Shown in pieces: positions 1-6,076 of a DNA stretch of 6,076 bases; the first letter of the stretch is position 1, and each line of letters starts with the position of its first letter. The DNA is from Hyphomicrobium sp. (lineage in GTDB: Bacteria > Pseudomonadota > Alphaproteobacteria > Rhizobiales > Hyphomicrobiaceae). The DNA lies in NCBI GenBank assembly GCA_025927515.1, contig JAICLG010000186.1, positions 1-6,076 on the forward strand, given 5' to 3'. The position numbers and the translations under genes were made by a program. Under the pieces are notes generated by a model. The model was not told the origin of the DNA. It did no database searches and saw nothing but the letters and a program-made list of their open reading frames with translations.

Positions 1-323
1 AGGTTCCTGCCCACCGCCTCGCTTGCGCCAAGCAAGGGACCGAAATCCGGTTGATGCGCGTCGTCGACCGGCGTCGGGACCGCGACGATCAGGAAATCGG
101 CCCGCTTCAATTCCGCGGCGTCCGTCGTCACCTCGAGTCGCTGGGCACTGGCGAAATTTCGCTCGCTCACTTCGCCGGTGGGGTCAACGTGGCGCCGGTA
201 CGCATCGATCTTGTCCTGGGAAAGATCGAAGCCGATCGTCGGGTAGCGCTTGCCGAATTCGACGGCAAGCGGAAGTCCGACGTAACCCAAGCCAACGACG
301 GCGACGGTGGAAACGTTCGTCAT
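1..323 (-). CDS. tviB: Nucleotide-sugar dehydrogenase, TviB/WbpO type (N-terminal part, cut by window edge)
   Basis: This is probably UDP-N-acetylglucosamine (or UDP-HexNAc) 6-dehydrogenase, a cytoplasmic NAD-dependent enzyme that oxidises C6 to give a UDP-aminouronic acid for capsule or exopolysaccharide. Only the first 107 residues are here, and the frame stays open to the left edge. Seen: a Rossmann dinucleotide motif GLGYVGLPLA at residues 11-20 (GxGxxG), an acidic residue at the end of the second strand (GFD, Asp33) that should bind the NAD ribose, and VAVPTPVD at residues 80-87 followed by QPDFGPL. That last stretch is typical of the TviB/WbpO/WecC superfamily, and the Gln-Pro-Asp wording favours TviB over WecC. 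The catalytic Cys and substrate domains lie outside the window. The ATG at 323-321 places the Rossmann motif at the usual distance from the start but has no clear Shine-Dalgarno. An in-frame GTG at 347-345 would add eight residues. The gene follows prsT by 64 bases on the same strand, consistent with an exopolysaccharide locus. The superfamily is certain; the exact substrate is inferred. Confidence 0.88.
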   Translation of the reverse strand, partial: MTNVSTVAVVGLGYVGLPLAVEFGKRYPTIGFDLSQDKIDAYRRHVDPTGEVSERNFASAQRLEVTTDAAELKRADFLIVAVPTPVDDAHQPDFGPLLGASEAVGRN

Positions 324-370
324 TGACGTATCGCTGAGGGTGACCACGCTCGTAAGTTTTAGGACTTGCC

Positions 371-388
371 AGCGGCAACGACGCCGCT
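371..388 (-). other. Small perfect hairpin at the prsT stop codon
   Basis: The six-base arms AGCGGC and GCCGCT pair perfectly around a six-base loop, starting on the last base of the prsT stop codon. No run of U follows; the next bases are GGCAAGTCC. It therefore does not look like an intrinsic terminator. It could slow 3' decay of the prsT message, act as a weak attenuator, or be chance in GC-rich DNA. The rest of the 64-base gap holds only a tiny AAGT/ACTT inverted repeat, and I recognised no promoter there. Confidence 0.35.
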
Positions 389-3168
389 CAAAGGGTCGCG
401 GACAGCTTCTCGGCCTCGGTCCTGATTGGTGACGCCTTGTCGAGCTTCATGAGTTCGGCAACCTCGCGCTTGGCGCCTGCCTTGTCGCCGGATTCAGCGA
501 GCGCCTTCGCCAGATGGAGACGTATGTCGGCTTGGGCGGGCGCCGATCGGGACGCCATCATCAGAAGCTGCGCGCCGCGTTTGGCGTCGCCTGTACGGAC
601 GAGGGTCCACCCGAGCGTGTCGAGTACGCTCGGATTGAAGGGCGCCAGACGATGCGCGCGCTCGGCGTATTCGCGCGCCTTGGGATCATTACCCTCGGCG
701 AGAATCCAAGCCAGGTTATTCAGCGCCGGAATGTTGTCGGGGTCGATTTCGAGGACTTTCCGATATCCGGACCCGGCCGTAACGAAGTCGTTTTTTGCCT
801 GAGCCTGTTCCGCGTGCAGCAGCAAAAAGGTTGGATCCTTCGGATTCTTCTGGATCCACTGGCTCGACACTTTCGCCGCCTCCGCGTCTTTGCCGGCCGC
901 TAGCAAGGTGGTGTAGTAGCGCGTGGCGACAATCGACGTCGGTTCGCGCGACATGGCCGAAGCGAACGCCGTCGCCGCTTCCGGCCATTTCTTCTGGGCC
1001 CGCAACAGCTCTCCCTCGAGCACGTATCCCGCGGATTTGTCCGGATGCTGCTTTTGCAGACTACGTGCTTCGCCGATCGCCGCCTCCGGCTGTCCCGACA
1101 GCATGTAGGTCTTCGCAAGTGCAAACAGCGCCTGCGGCTGATCCGGTTTCAGGACGAGGGCCTTGCGCTCGTTCTCGATGGCCCCCGTATAGTCCTTGAT
1201 TGCCACTTGTGCCTCGGCGAGGCGCAGCAAAGCCAGGTGATTCTCGGGTTGCAGCTGAACCACGGTCTTGAACGTCTCGATTGCCTGATTGGGTTCGTTC
1301 CCCGCAAGCTGACTTGCGCCCAACGCTTCCATCAATTGCACATTGTTGGGAATGGCCGTCAATCCCGCTTGTGCGGCAGCAATCGCTGCTTTGGGATCGC
1401 GACGGCGCATTTGGTAACCGATTAACGCGAGCCGAGCGCGCGATGATGTCGGATTAGCCGCAATGGCCTTGTCGATTGCGTCCTTGATCGCTTCCGGCGT
1501 GCCGCCGGAAAGCGTCAGCAATTGAGCGTAAGCAAGAAGAACCTGCTCGTTTTTCGGATTCTTGGCCAGGATTCGTTGGAAACGTTGCTCGGCCGCTTGC
1601 GGATTACCTTCCTCCAAGTCGATGATTGCGAGACTTTGCGCGGCCGGGAAATAATCCGGCTGGATATCCAGCGCTTTCGTGAAGTTAGCCCGCGCTTTCA
1701 CGAGATCGCGTTTGGCCAGATAGGCCGCGCCGCGCAGCGCAGGGACAAGCACCGACTTCGGCTGCTTCTTTGCCAACGCGTCGACAGCTGCCAGAGCGCG
1801 GTCGTATTCCCGACGCCGCATATGCTCGCTGTACAAGGCAAGCTCCGCCTGGGACTGCGTAGGCTCGTTGTCGGCCAGCGATTCCAGGTCGGAGAAACCG
1901 CGTGCCGTATCGCCGGCAGCCATTCGAACCTGTGCAAGACGAATTTTGCTCCCGACGTTGTTCTTGTCGATCGCATTCGCGCGCTCGTACGCATGCGCGG
2001 CGAGCGTCGGGTCCCCCGTGGCAAGGTAGGCCTCTCCCGCCGTGCGAAGAAGAACGGGATCATCGGGATGCCGCCCCAGTGTGCGGACGAGAAGATCGGA
2101 CGCTTGCTGAGCCCGGCCTGTACGCAAATAGACGAGTGCAAGAATTCGACCCGCTGTCGGGTCGTCAGGGGTCTTTGCCAGAGCCTTTCGAAGAGCGTCT
2201 TCCGAAGCTGCGTACGACCCAAGTTTGAACTCGATGAGTCCGTCCAGAATGAGGCTCGGAATATGCTCCGGCAATCGCCCAAGCACGCGCTGGACTGCCA
2301 CGCGCGCGCGCTCGTTCTCTCCCTGCGCCTCCGCGAGCAGCGCTTCAGCATAGCTGCCGCGAAGATCGTTCGGCTGGATCTCCTTCATTTTGGCAAGCTG
2401 AGCTTTTGCACCCTCCATATCGCGCGTTTTCAAAGCTAGCGAGAACGCCGCGAAACGGGCAACAATCGATTCCGGATGCGCAGTCGCCGCGCGTTCCAGC
2501 AGTTTTTTCCCGTCGTCGACATTTCCGTCGACTACGGCCAGCTCCGCCTTCACGAGCAACGTGTCGAGGTCGTCGGGCGAATTCTTGAAGGCCTCGTCGA
2601 CATGGCTGCGAGCAGTCTTCAAATCCCCGCCGAGTGCCGCGATGCGCGCCTGTACGAGCAAGCCGCGGGCGTTGCCCGGCTGATCGACGAGCGCCGAGTT
2701 CGCTTCGCGTTGCGCATTCTTGACGTCGCCTTTAGCGAGGTAAGCGGCAGCGAGCGAAACTTCGAGGTCGGATCGCGCTTGTGCGTCGCCCAGCTTGTGC
2801 CCTGCGAGCTCGGTAATGACCTGTTCGACTTTGCCCTGACTCGCCATGGCACGAGCCAGCAGCGGCAACGCATCATTTTCCGGGGCATGATTAGCTATCG
2901 CCTTGCGAATCTCGGCCTCGGCGCCGGCTGCGTCGCCCATCGCCAGAAGCGACCTTCCCAGCAGGTAACGGGCTTCGGCGCTGTCCGGCTCCTTTTGCAC
3001 CGCATTCTTGAGCTCGATCACCGCTGCTTTGTAGTCGGACTTGGCGATGTAGCTCTTCGCGGACGCGACGTAGGACGACGCGTCTTTCGCGACGCACGAG
3101 ACAAGTCCGCCGGCGGCAATGCAAAGGGCAACAGCACTGCACAGGCTTCGGAAATGCGATTGGTTCAT
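388..3168 (-). CDS. prsT: PEP-CTERM/exosortase system TPR-repeat lipoprotein PrsT
   Basis: This 926-residue protein matches the PrsT family, which is about 900 residues long and occurs with exosortase A loci. Seen: a lipoprotein signal peptide with basic start, hydrophobic stretch at about residues 9-23 and lipobox LVSC, giving lipidated Cys25. Residue +2 is Val, not Asp, which favours the outer membrane. Cys25 is the only Cys in the mature chain. From about residue 29 to the end the protein is continuous helical TPR repeats of about 34 residues, roughly two dozen. Examples are Y-LLGRSLLAMGDAAGAEAEI near the N-terminus and ALNNLAWILAEGNDPKAREYA then VLDTLGWTLVRTGDAKRGAQ near the C-terminus. 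There is no catalytic domain. The family's molecular role is not settled. By analogy with TPR proteins of alginate, cellulose and Pel export (AlgK, BcsC, PelB), I infer a scaffold for matrix export or assembly. It starts 30 bases after the prsR stop with a modest Shine-Dalgarno. No frameshift is seen. Confidence 0.93.
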   Translation of the reverse strand: MNQSHFRSLCSAVALCIAAGGLVSCVAKDASSYVASAKSYIAKSDYKAAVIELKNAVQKEPDSAEARYLLGRSLLAMGDAAGAEAEIRKAIANHAPENDALPLLARAMASQGKVEQVITELAGHKLGDAQARSDLEVSLAAAYLAKGDVKNAQREANSALVDQPGNARGLLVQARIAALGGDLKTARSHVDEAFKNSPDDLDTLLVKAELAVVDGNVDDGKKLLERAATAHPESIVARFAAFSLALKTRDMEGAKAQLAKMKEIQPNDLRGSYAEALLAEAQGENERARVAVQRVLGRLPEHIPSLILDGLIEFKLGSYAASEDALRKALAKTPDDPTAGRILALVYLRTGRAQQASDLLVRTLGRHPDDPVLLRTAGEAYLATGDPTLAAHAYERANAIDKNNVGSKIRLAQVRMAAGDTARGFSDLESLADNEPTQSQAELALYSEHMRRREYDRALAAVDALAKKQPKSVLVPALRGAAYLAKRDLVKARANFTKALDIQPDYFPAAQSLAIIDLEEGNPQAAEQRFQRILAKNPKNEQVLLAYAQLLTLSGGTPEAIKDAIDKAIAANPTSSRARLALIGYQMRRRDPKAAIAAAQAGLTAIPNNVQLMEALGASQLAGNEPNQAIETFKTVVQLQPENHLALLRLAEAQVAIKDYTGAIENERKALVLKPDQPQALFALAKTYMLSGQPEAAIGEARSLQKQHPDKSAGYVLEGELLRAQKKWPEAATAFASAMSREPTSIVATRYYTTLLAAGKDAEAAKVSSQWIQKNPKDPTFLLLHAEQAQAKNDFVTAGSGYRKVLEIDPDNIPALNNLAWILAEGNDPKAREYAERAHRLAPFNPSVLDTLGWTLVRTGDAKRGAQLLMMASRSAPAQADIRLHLAKALAESGDKAGAKREVAELMKLDKASPIRTEAEKLSATL

Positions 3169-3175
3169 GGGTGGT

Positions 3176-3181
3176 TCCGCC
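3176..3181 (-). promoter_or_regulatory. Ribosome-binding site of prsT
   Basis: GGCGGA lies seven bases upstream of the prsT ATG, a fair but imperfect Shine-Dalgarno. It supports the start that places the lipoprotein signal peptide correctly. The 30-base prsR-prsT gap is otherwise pyrimidine-rich, and I see no promoter or terminator in it, so prsT is probably co-transcribed with prsR. Confidence 0.55.
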
Positions 3182-3198
3182 AGAGATGAGAGACGTTG

Positions 3199-4548
3199 CT
3201 ATCGGAGACCGAATCGGGACATCAGGTCGTACAGCGTGGGCCGGCTCACGCCGAGCACTTCGGCGGCCCTGCTGAGATTGCCATTGGAACGTCCCAGCAC
3301 GCGTATGACCGCGTGCTTTTCGGCCTGCTCGCGCACTTGCCGCAAATTGAGCGCCGCATCCGAATCGGACGGCGCGAGGCCAACATCGGCAGCGTTGATA
3401 CCGCCGTCTTCGGCCATGATAACCGCACGCTTGATGACGTTCTCGAGCTCGCGGACATTGCCGGGCCACGGATGAGCCTCGATCGCATTGATCGCCTCAG
3501 GCAGGAGCGACATGCCGTTGCGTTTGTGCTCCGACGCAAACTTGCGCACGAAACTGTGCGCGAGCAGCGCGGCATCCCCATGTCGGTCGCGTAGTGGCGG
3601 AATCTCGATGACGATCTCGGCGATGCGATAATAAAGATCCTCCCGGAACTTTCCACCCGCGATCTGCGCCTTGAGATTCTGATGGGTGGCACAAACGATC
3701 CGCACGTCAACCGGTATCTCCTGTCGTCCGCCGATGCGCTCGATGACGCGTTCCTGAAGAAAGCGCAACAGCTTCGCCTGCAAGGCGGCCGATAGATCGC
3801 CGATCTCGTCGAGGAACAGTGTGCCCCCGTGCGCAGTCTCGATCTTGCCGATCGTCTGCTTGACCGCGCCTGTATACGCGCCCTTCTCGTAGCCGAACAA
3901 TTCACTCTCGAGCAGCGTCTCCGGAATCGCCGCACAATTGATCGCGACAAATCGCTCGTTGCGCCGTGGCGAAAGATCGTGCAATGCGCGCGCAAGCAGT
4001 TCCTTTCCTGTCCCCGACTCGCCCAGGATCAACACGGTTACCGAAGCGGGCGCGACCTTCTCGACGGTTCGACAGATGCGCAGCATGCCCGGGTCACGGG
4101 TGATGACTCCCGCCATTGCCGGGGTCTCCTGAGCGGCATGCAACCGCTTGTTCTCCTCCTGCAACTCATGCACCCGGAATGCCCGCTCGATCGTCCATGT
4201 GAGCAACTCGGGCTCGAACGGCTTGGTGCAGAAGTCGTGTGCGCCGAGCCCGATCGCCTTCAGCGCATTTTCCCGATCATTCTGCCCAGTCAGGACGATG
4301 ACCTTGGTTTCCGGTGTCAGCGTGTGGATCTCCTCGAGCAGCCGCAGACCTTCGTCAGGGCTATCCGCCTGCGGCGGCAGGCCGAGATCCATGGTGACCA
4401 CCGGAGGCTCGAAGCGGCGCAGTTGGGCGATGGCACTTGCGCGGTCGGTAGCAACAACCGTCTCGTATTGATCGAACGCCCACTGCATTTGCTTTTGCAG
4501 GGCCGGGTCGTCCTCCACGATGAGCAACGCCCGACGCGTCACGGTCAT
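3199..4548 (-). CDS. prsR: PEP-CTERM-box response regulator PrsR, sigma-54-dependent activator
   Basis: This is an NtrC-type cytoplasmic transcription activator of 449 residues, full length for the family. Receiver domain, about residues 5-120: acidic pocket Glu12-Asp13-Asp14, phospho-acceptor Asp54 in TMDLGLP, Thr87 and Lys109-Pro110, so all switch residues are present. AAA+ sigma-54 domain, about 145-380: Walker A GESGTGKE at 176-183, sigma-54 contact loop GAYTGA at 223-228 (usual form GAFTGA), Walker B GGTLFLDEIGD with Asp247-Glu248, and the sensor II region WPGNVREL at 361-368. The C-terminal Fis-type helix-turn-helix, about 423-446, has the recognition segment SRAAEVLGVSRPTLYDLM. It is expected to be phosphorylated by PrsK, form hexamers and drive sigma-54 promoters, in this family probably those of PEP-CTERM or polymer genes. 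Its ATG overlaps the prsK stop (ATGA), which suggests translational coupling. The linkage to prsK and prsT separates it from general NtrC or ZraR regulators. Confidence 0.95.
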   Translation of the reverse strand: MTVTRRALLIVEDDPALQKQMQWAFDQYETVVATDRASAIAQLRRFEPPVVTMDLGLPPQADSPDEGLRLLEEIHTLTPETKVIVLTGQNDRENALKAIGLGAHDFCTKPFEPELLTWTIERAFRVHELQEENKRLHAAQETPAMAGVITRDPGMLRICRTVEKVAPASVTVLILGESGTGKELLARALHDLSPRRNERFVAINCAAIPETLLESELFGYEKGAYTGAVKQTIGKIETAHGGTLFLDEIGDLSAALQAKLLRFLQERVIERIGGRQEIPVDVRIVCATHQNLKAQIAGGKFREDLYYRIAEIVIEIPPLRDRHGDAALLAHSFVRKFASEHKRNGMSLLPEAINAIEAHPWPGNVRELENVIKRAVIMAEDGGINAADVGLAPSDSDAALNLRQVREQAEKHAVIRVLGRSNGNLSRAAEVLGVSRPTLYDLMSRFGLR

Positions 4549-6076
4549 GCCGTTTGCTCCTGCAGCGGCCGCGCAGGCGCGATCGACGAATCCGCCTGCG
4601 GCAGACGCACAGTCACGCGAGTCCCTGACCCGGGCTGGCTTTCCACGAGAAGCTCTCCACCCACGCTCGCAACGTACTGAGAGCTCTCGTAGACACCGAT
4701 GCCCATGCCTGTCGCTTTCGTCGTCTGGAATGGCTTGAAGAGCCGATCACGGATGAATTCGCGCGTCATCCCGCCGCCGCTGTCCGCAACCAGTATGTTG
4801 ACAAAATTTCCGTCGCGCGCAACAGACACGCGAACACTGGCCTGCGGCACGCTCGCGTCCATGGCGTTCTGTACCAGATGGCCGATCACATGCTCGAGGC
4901 GGTCCTCGTGAGCAAATGCGCTCGCGCCGGGCTCGAGGTCGGTCGAAATCGAAACACTGGAGGCGCGTTTGGCGGCGCATACACGCTGCATCACTGCCTC
5001 CAGGTTCACCGGCCGACGGTTGTCGACGGGGTGTGCGTCGGATCGCAGCTGCAGCATCAACCCGTTCATGCGGGCTACGACATGCTCCACCGTTTCCAGC
5101 ATGTCTGCCTGGAACTCGGGATTGCCACTGTGCCGTTTGGCGTTCCTTAGCATGAGCGAAAGCTGCGCAATCAGGTTCTTGAGATCGTGGACGACAAAAG
5201 CCGACATCCGGTTGAATGCCTCGAATTTGCGTGCTTCGAGCAGCGACTCGCTTGCCTCGATCTGTGCCAGAAAACTCGTTGCCTGCCGGCTCGCCGTTTT
5301 CAGCAGATCGCGCACCTCCCAATCGATCACGATGGCCGTTCTCGGTAGCGCCAACACAACGAAGCCAAGGAGTTGCGCGCTTTGCAGCAGCGGAACGACA
5401 AGCCATGCGTTGGAAAGCGTCGAAAACCACGTCGGCAGCGGCACATGCTCGTAACGATCGGGATGTGCGCGCCATTCATCGATGTTACCGATCCACCCGG
5501 TTCGCTCCAGGAAGGCAACAAACGCGCCGCCCGTCTGCTCCACGGCGTCCGTCGCGACAGGCGGCATGTTCCAGCGAGCGGCAGGGATAAAGCCCCGGGC
5601 TTCATCCCTTAGCCATAAGGCGCCGCCGGGACTCTCAACAAGGTCCGCAAGCGCCTTGATGGTCCGCTCGTGCACGTTCTGCCCAACGCTCTCCAGCGAC
5701 AGTGTACGGGTGAATCGAAGCCATTCCTCACGATAGTCGTATCGATAGGAGAAGAAGTGCTTGCTGATGAAGACCTTCAGCCTGGACCGAAAGCGCCCCG
5801 AAGATGCGACGAGCGCGACGAGAAGGATCGCTGCGAACACCAATTCGATCTGCAGTGTGCGACCCCAGTCGCCACCGAAGTACCTGACGAAATACCCGGC
5901 GCCCGCCACGGCGAGCAGGAATACGCCGGTGACAAGCAGCGCAGTCGAATGAAACACGGCGACGCGCGAAAAATGCAGATCAACGGTCCAGCCCGTGTTG
6001 CGTGCGGTTGCAATCGCAAGGAACGGAATGACGATCACGTTCGCGAACCCACGGGAAATCCAGATCGCGGCATCCA
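4545..6076 (-). CDS. prsK: PEP-CTERM/exosortase system sensor histidine kinase PrsK (N-terminus beyond window)
   Basis: This is a membrane histidine kinase that phosphorylates PrsR. The frame is open to the right edge, giving 509 residues; the family is usually near 680, so about 170 N-terminal residues with further membrane segments are missing. A GTG at 6038 is in frame but should not be taken as the start, because family-like sequence (AAIWISRGFAN) continues upstream. Seen: two clear membrane helices encoded at about 5960-5885 and 5855-5800, then the basic LKVFISKHFFSYRYDYREEW linker. A GAF-like sensor region spans about 5690-5310. The phosphorylation box is HDLKN, with the His codon at 5189-5187. 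The ATPase domain has N-box HLVQNAMDAS, G1 DSGGGM and G2 ATGMGIGVYES, followed by GSGTRVTVRLP near the end. All catalytic boxes are intact. It has no receiver of its own; prsR follows with a 4-base overlap. The stimulus is unknown. Confidence 0.94.
   Translation of the reverse strand, partial: DAAIWISRGFANVIVIPFLAIATARNTGWTVDLHFSRVAVFHSTALLVTGVFLLAVAGAGYFVRYFGGDWGRTLQIELVFAAILLVALVASSGRFRSRLKVFISKHFFSYRYDYREEWLRFTRTLSLESVGQNVHERTIKALADLVESPGGALWLRDEARGFIPAARWNMPPVATDAVEQTGGAFVAFLERTGWIGNIDEWRAHPDRYEHVPLPTWFSTLSNAWLVVPLLQSAQLLGFVVLALPRTAIVIDWEVRDLLKTASRQATSFLAQIEASESLLEARKFEAFNRMSAFVVHDLKNLIAQLSLMLRNAKRHSGNPEFQADMLETVEHVVARMNGLMLQLRSDAHPVDNRRPVNLEAVMQRVCAAKRASSVSISTDLEPGASAFAHEDRLEHVIGHLVQNAMDASVPQASVRVSVARDGNFVNILVADSGGGMTREFIRDRLFKPFQTTKATGMGIGVYESSQYVASVGGELLVESQPGSGTRVTVRLPQADSSIAPARPLQEQTA
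4557..4561 (-). promoter_or_regulatory. Ribosome-binding site of prsR, inside the end of prsK
   Basis: AGGAG sits eight bases before the prsR ATG, a strong Shine-Dalgarno that fixes this start. It is also coding sequence for the last residues of PrsK (Leu-Gln-Glu-Gln-Thr-Ala). Part of it is paired in the hairpin described at 4559-4577. Confidence 0.8.
4559..4577 (-). other. Potential hairpin covering the prsR Shine-Dalgarno
   Basis: On the transcript, CCUGC pairs with GCAGG around the self-complementary core GCGGCCGC, with one unpaired U. The 3' arm contains the AGG of the prsR Shine-Dalgarno. Ribosomes finishing prsK would melt this fold, so it could make prsR translation depend on prsK translation. 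The pairing is seen directly; the regulatory role is inferred, and chance pairing is possible in such GC-rich coding DNA. Confidence 0.35.

Noticed and set aside
345..347. GTG as an alternative start for the dehydrogenase
   Set aside because: It would add eight residues ahead of the usual N-terminus and has no better ribosome-binding site; ATG at 323 is preferred, though not proven.
184..378. A 64-residue minus-strand open frame across the start of the dehydrogenase gene
   Set aside because: It is out of frame with the clear Rossmann-fold sequence that begins at 323 and is Arg-rich, as shifted frames in GC-rich genes often are.
324..387. A sigma-54 promoter suggested by TGGCA in the prsT-tviB gap
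   Set aside because: The GC dinucleotide required ten bases after GG is absent, so the -12 element fails.
1522..2439. A 305-residue open frame on the plus strand opposite prsT
   Set aside because: It lies wholly antisense to an intact TPR gene, has Arg- and Leu-rich sequence of no recognisable family, and is the kind of frame expected from GC-rich codon bias.
2476..3189. A 237-residue plus-strand open frame opposite the start of prsT
   Set aside because: Antisense shadow of prsT with no domain signature, and it runs across the prsT start and ribosome-binding site.
3829..4680. A 283-residue plus-strand open frame opposite prsR and the end of prsK
   Set aside because: It mirrors the conserved AAA+ and receiver codons of prsR and has no family resemblance of its own.
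6036..6038. GTG as the true start of prsK
   Set aside because: The frame continues upstream to the window edge with family-like residues, and the protein would be far shorter than PrsK and lack most membrane segments.

Overview
The window carries four genes, all on the minus strand and packed head to tail. It is high in GC, with GC-rich third codon positions. Gene content and style point to a proteobacterium, most likely a betaproteobacterium, that has the exosortase A (XrtA/EpsH) PEP-CTERM protein-sorting system and its linked exopolysaccharide locus. This placement comes from recognising protein families, not from a database search.

In transcription order (right to left): (1) 6076-4545 is prsK, the PEP-CTERM-system sensor histidine kinase, cut at its 5' end by the window edge. 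(2) 4548-3199 is prsR, its partner response regulator, with receiver, sigma-54-interaction AAA+ and Fis-type helix-turn-helix domains. It overlaps the prsK stop by 4 bases (ATGA). (3) 3168-388 is prsT, a 926-residue lipoprotein built almost wholly of TPR repeats, 30 bases after prsR. (4) 323-1 is the first 107 residues of a nucleotide-sugar dehydrogenase of the TviB/WbpO type, cut at its 3' end by the left edge, 64 bases after prsT.

The likely division of labour is this. PrsK senses an unknown signal and phosphorylates PrsR on Asp54. PrsR then activates RNA polymerase carrying sigma-54 at distant promoters, which in this family are thought to include PEP-CTERM protein genes. PrsT is probably an outer-membrane TPR scaffold for surface-matrix export or assembly. 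The dehydrogenase makes an acidic sugar nucleotide (a UDP-HexNAcA) for the polysaccharide. The exosortase itself, PEP-CTERM substrates and glycosyltransferases are not in this window and would be expected to either side.

Nothing suggests mobile elements, CRISPR, tRNA/rRNA or recent transfer. The most interesting small details are a hairpin that could hide the prsR ribosome-binding site inside the end of prsK, a GAYTGA rather than GAFTGA sigma-54 contact loop in PrsR, and a small hairpin at the prsT stop with no U-tract after it.
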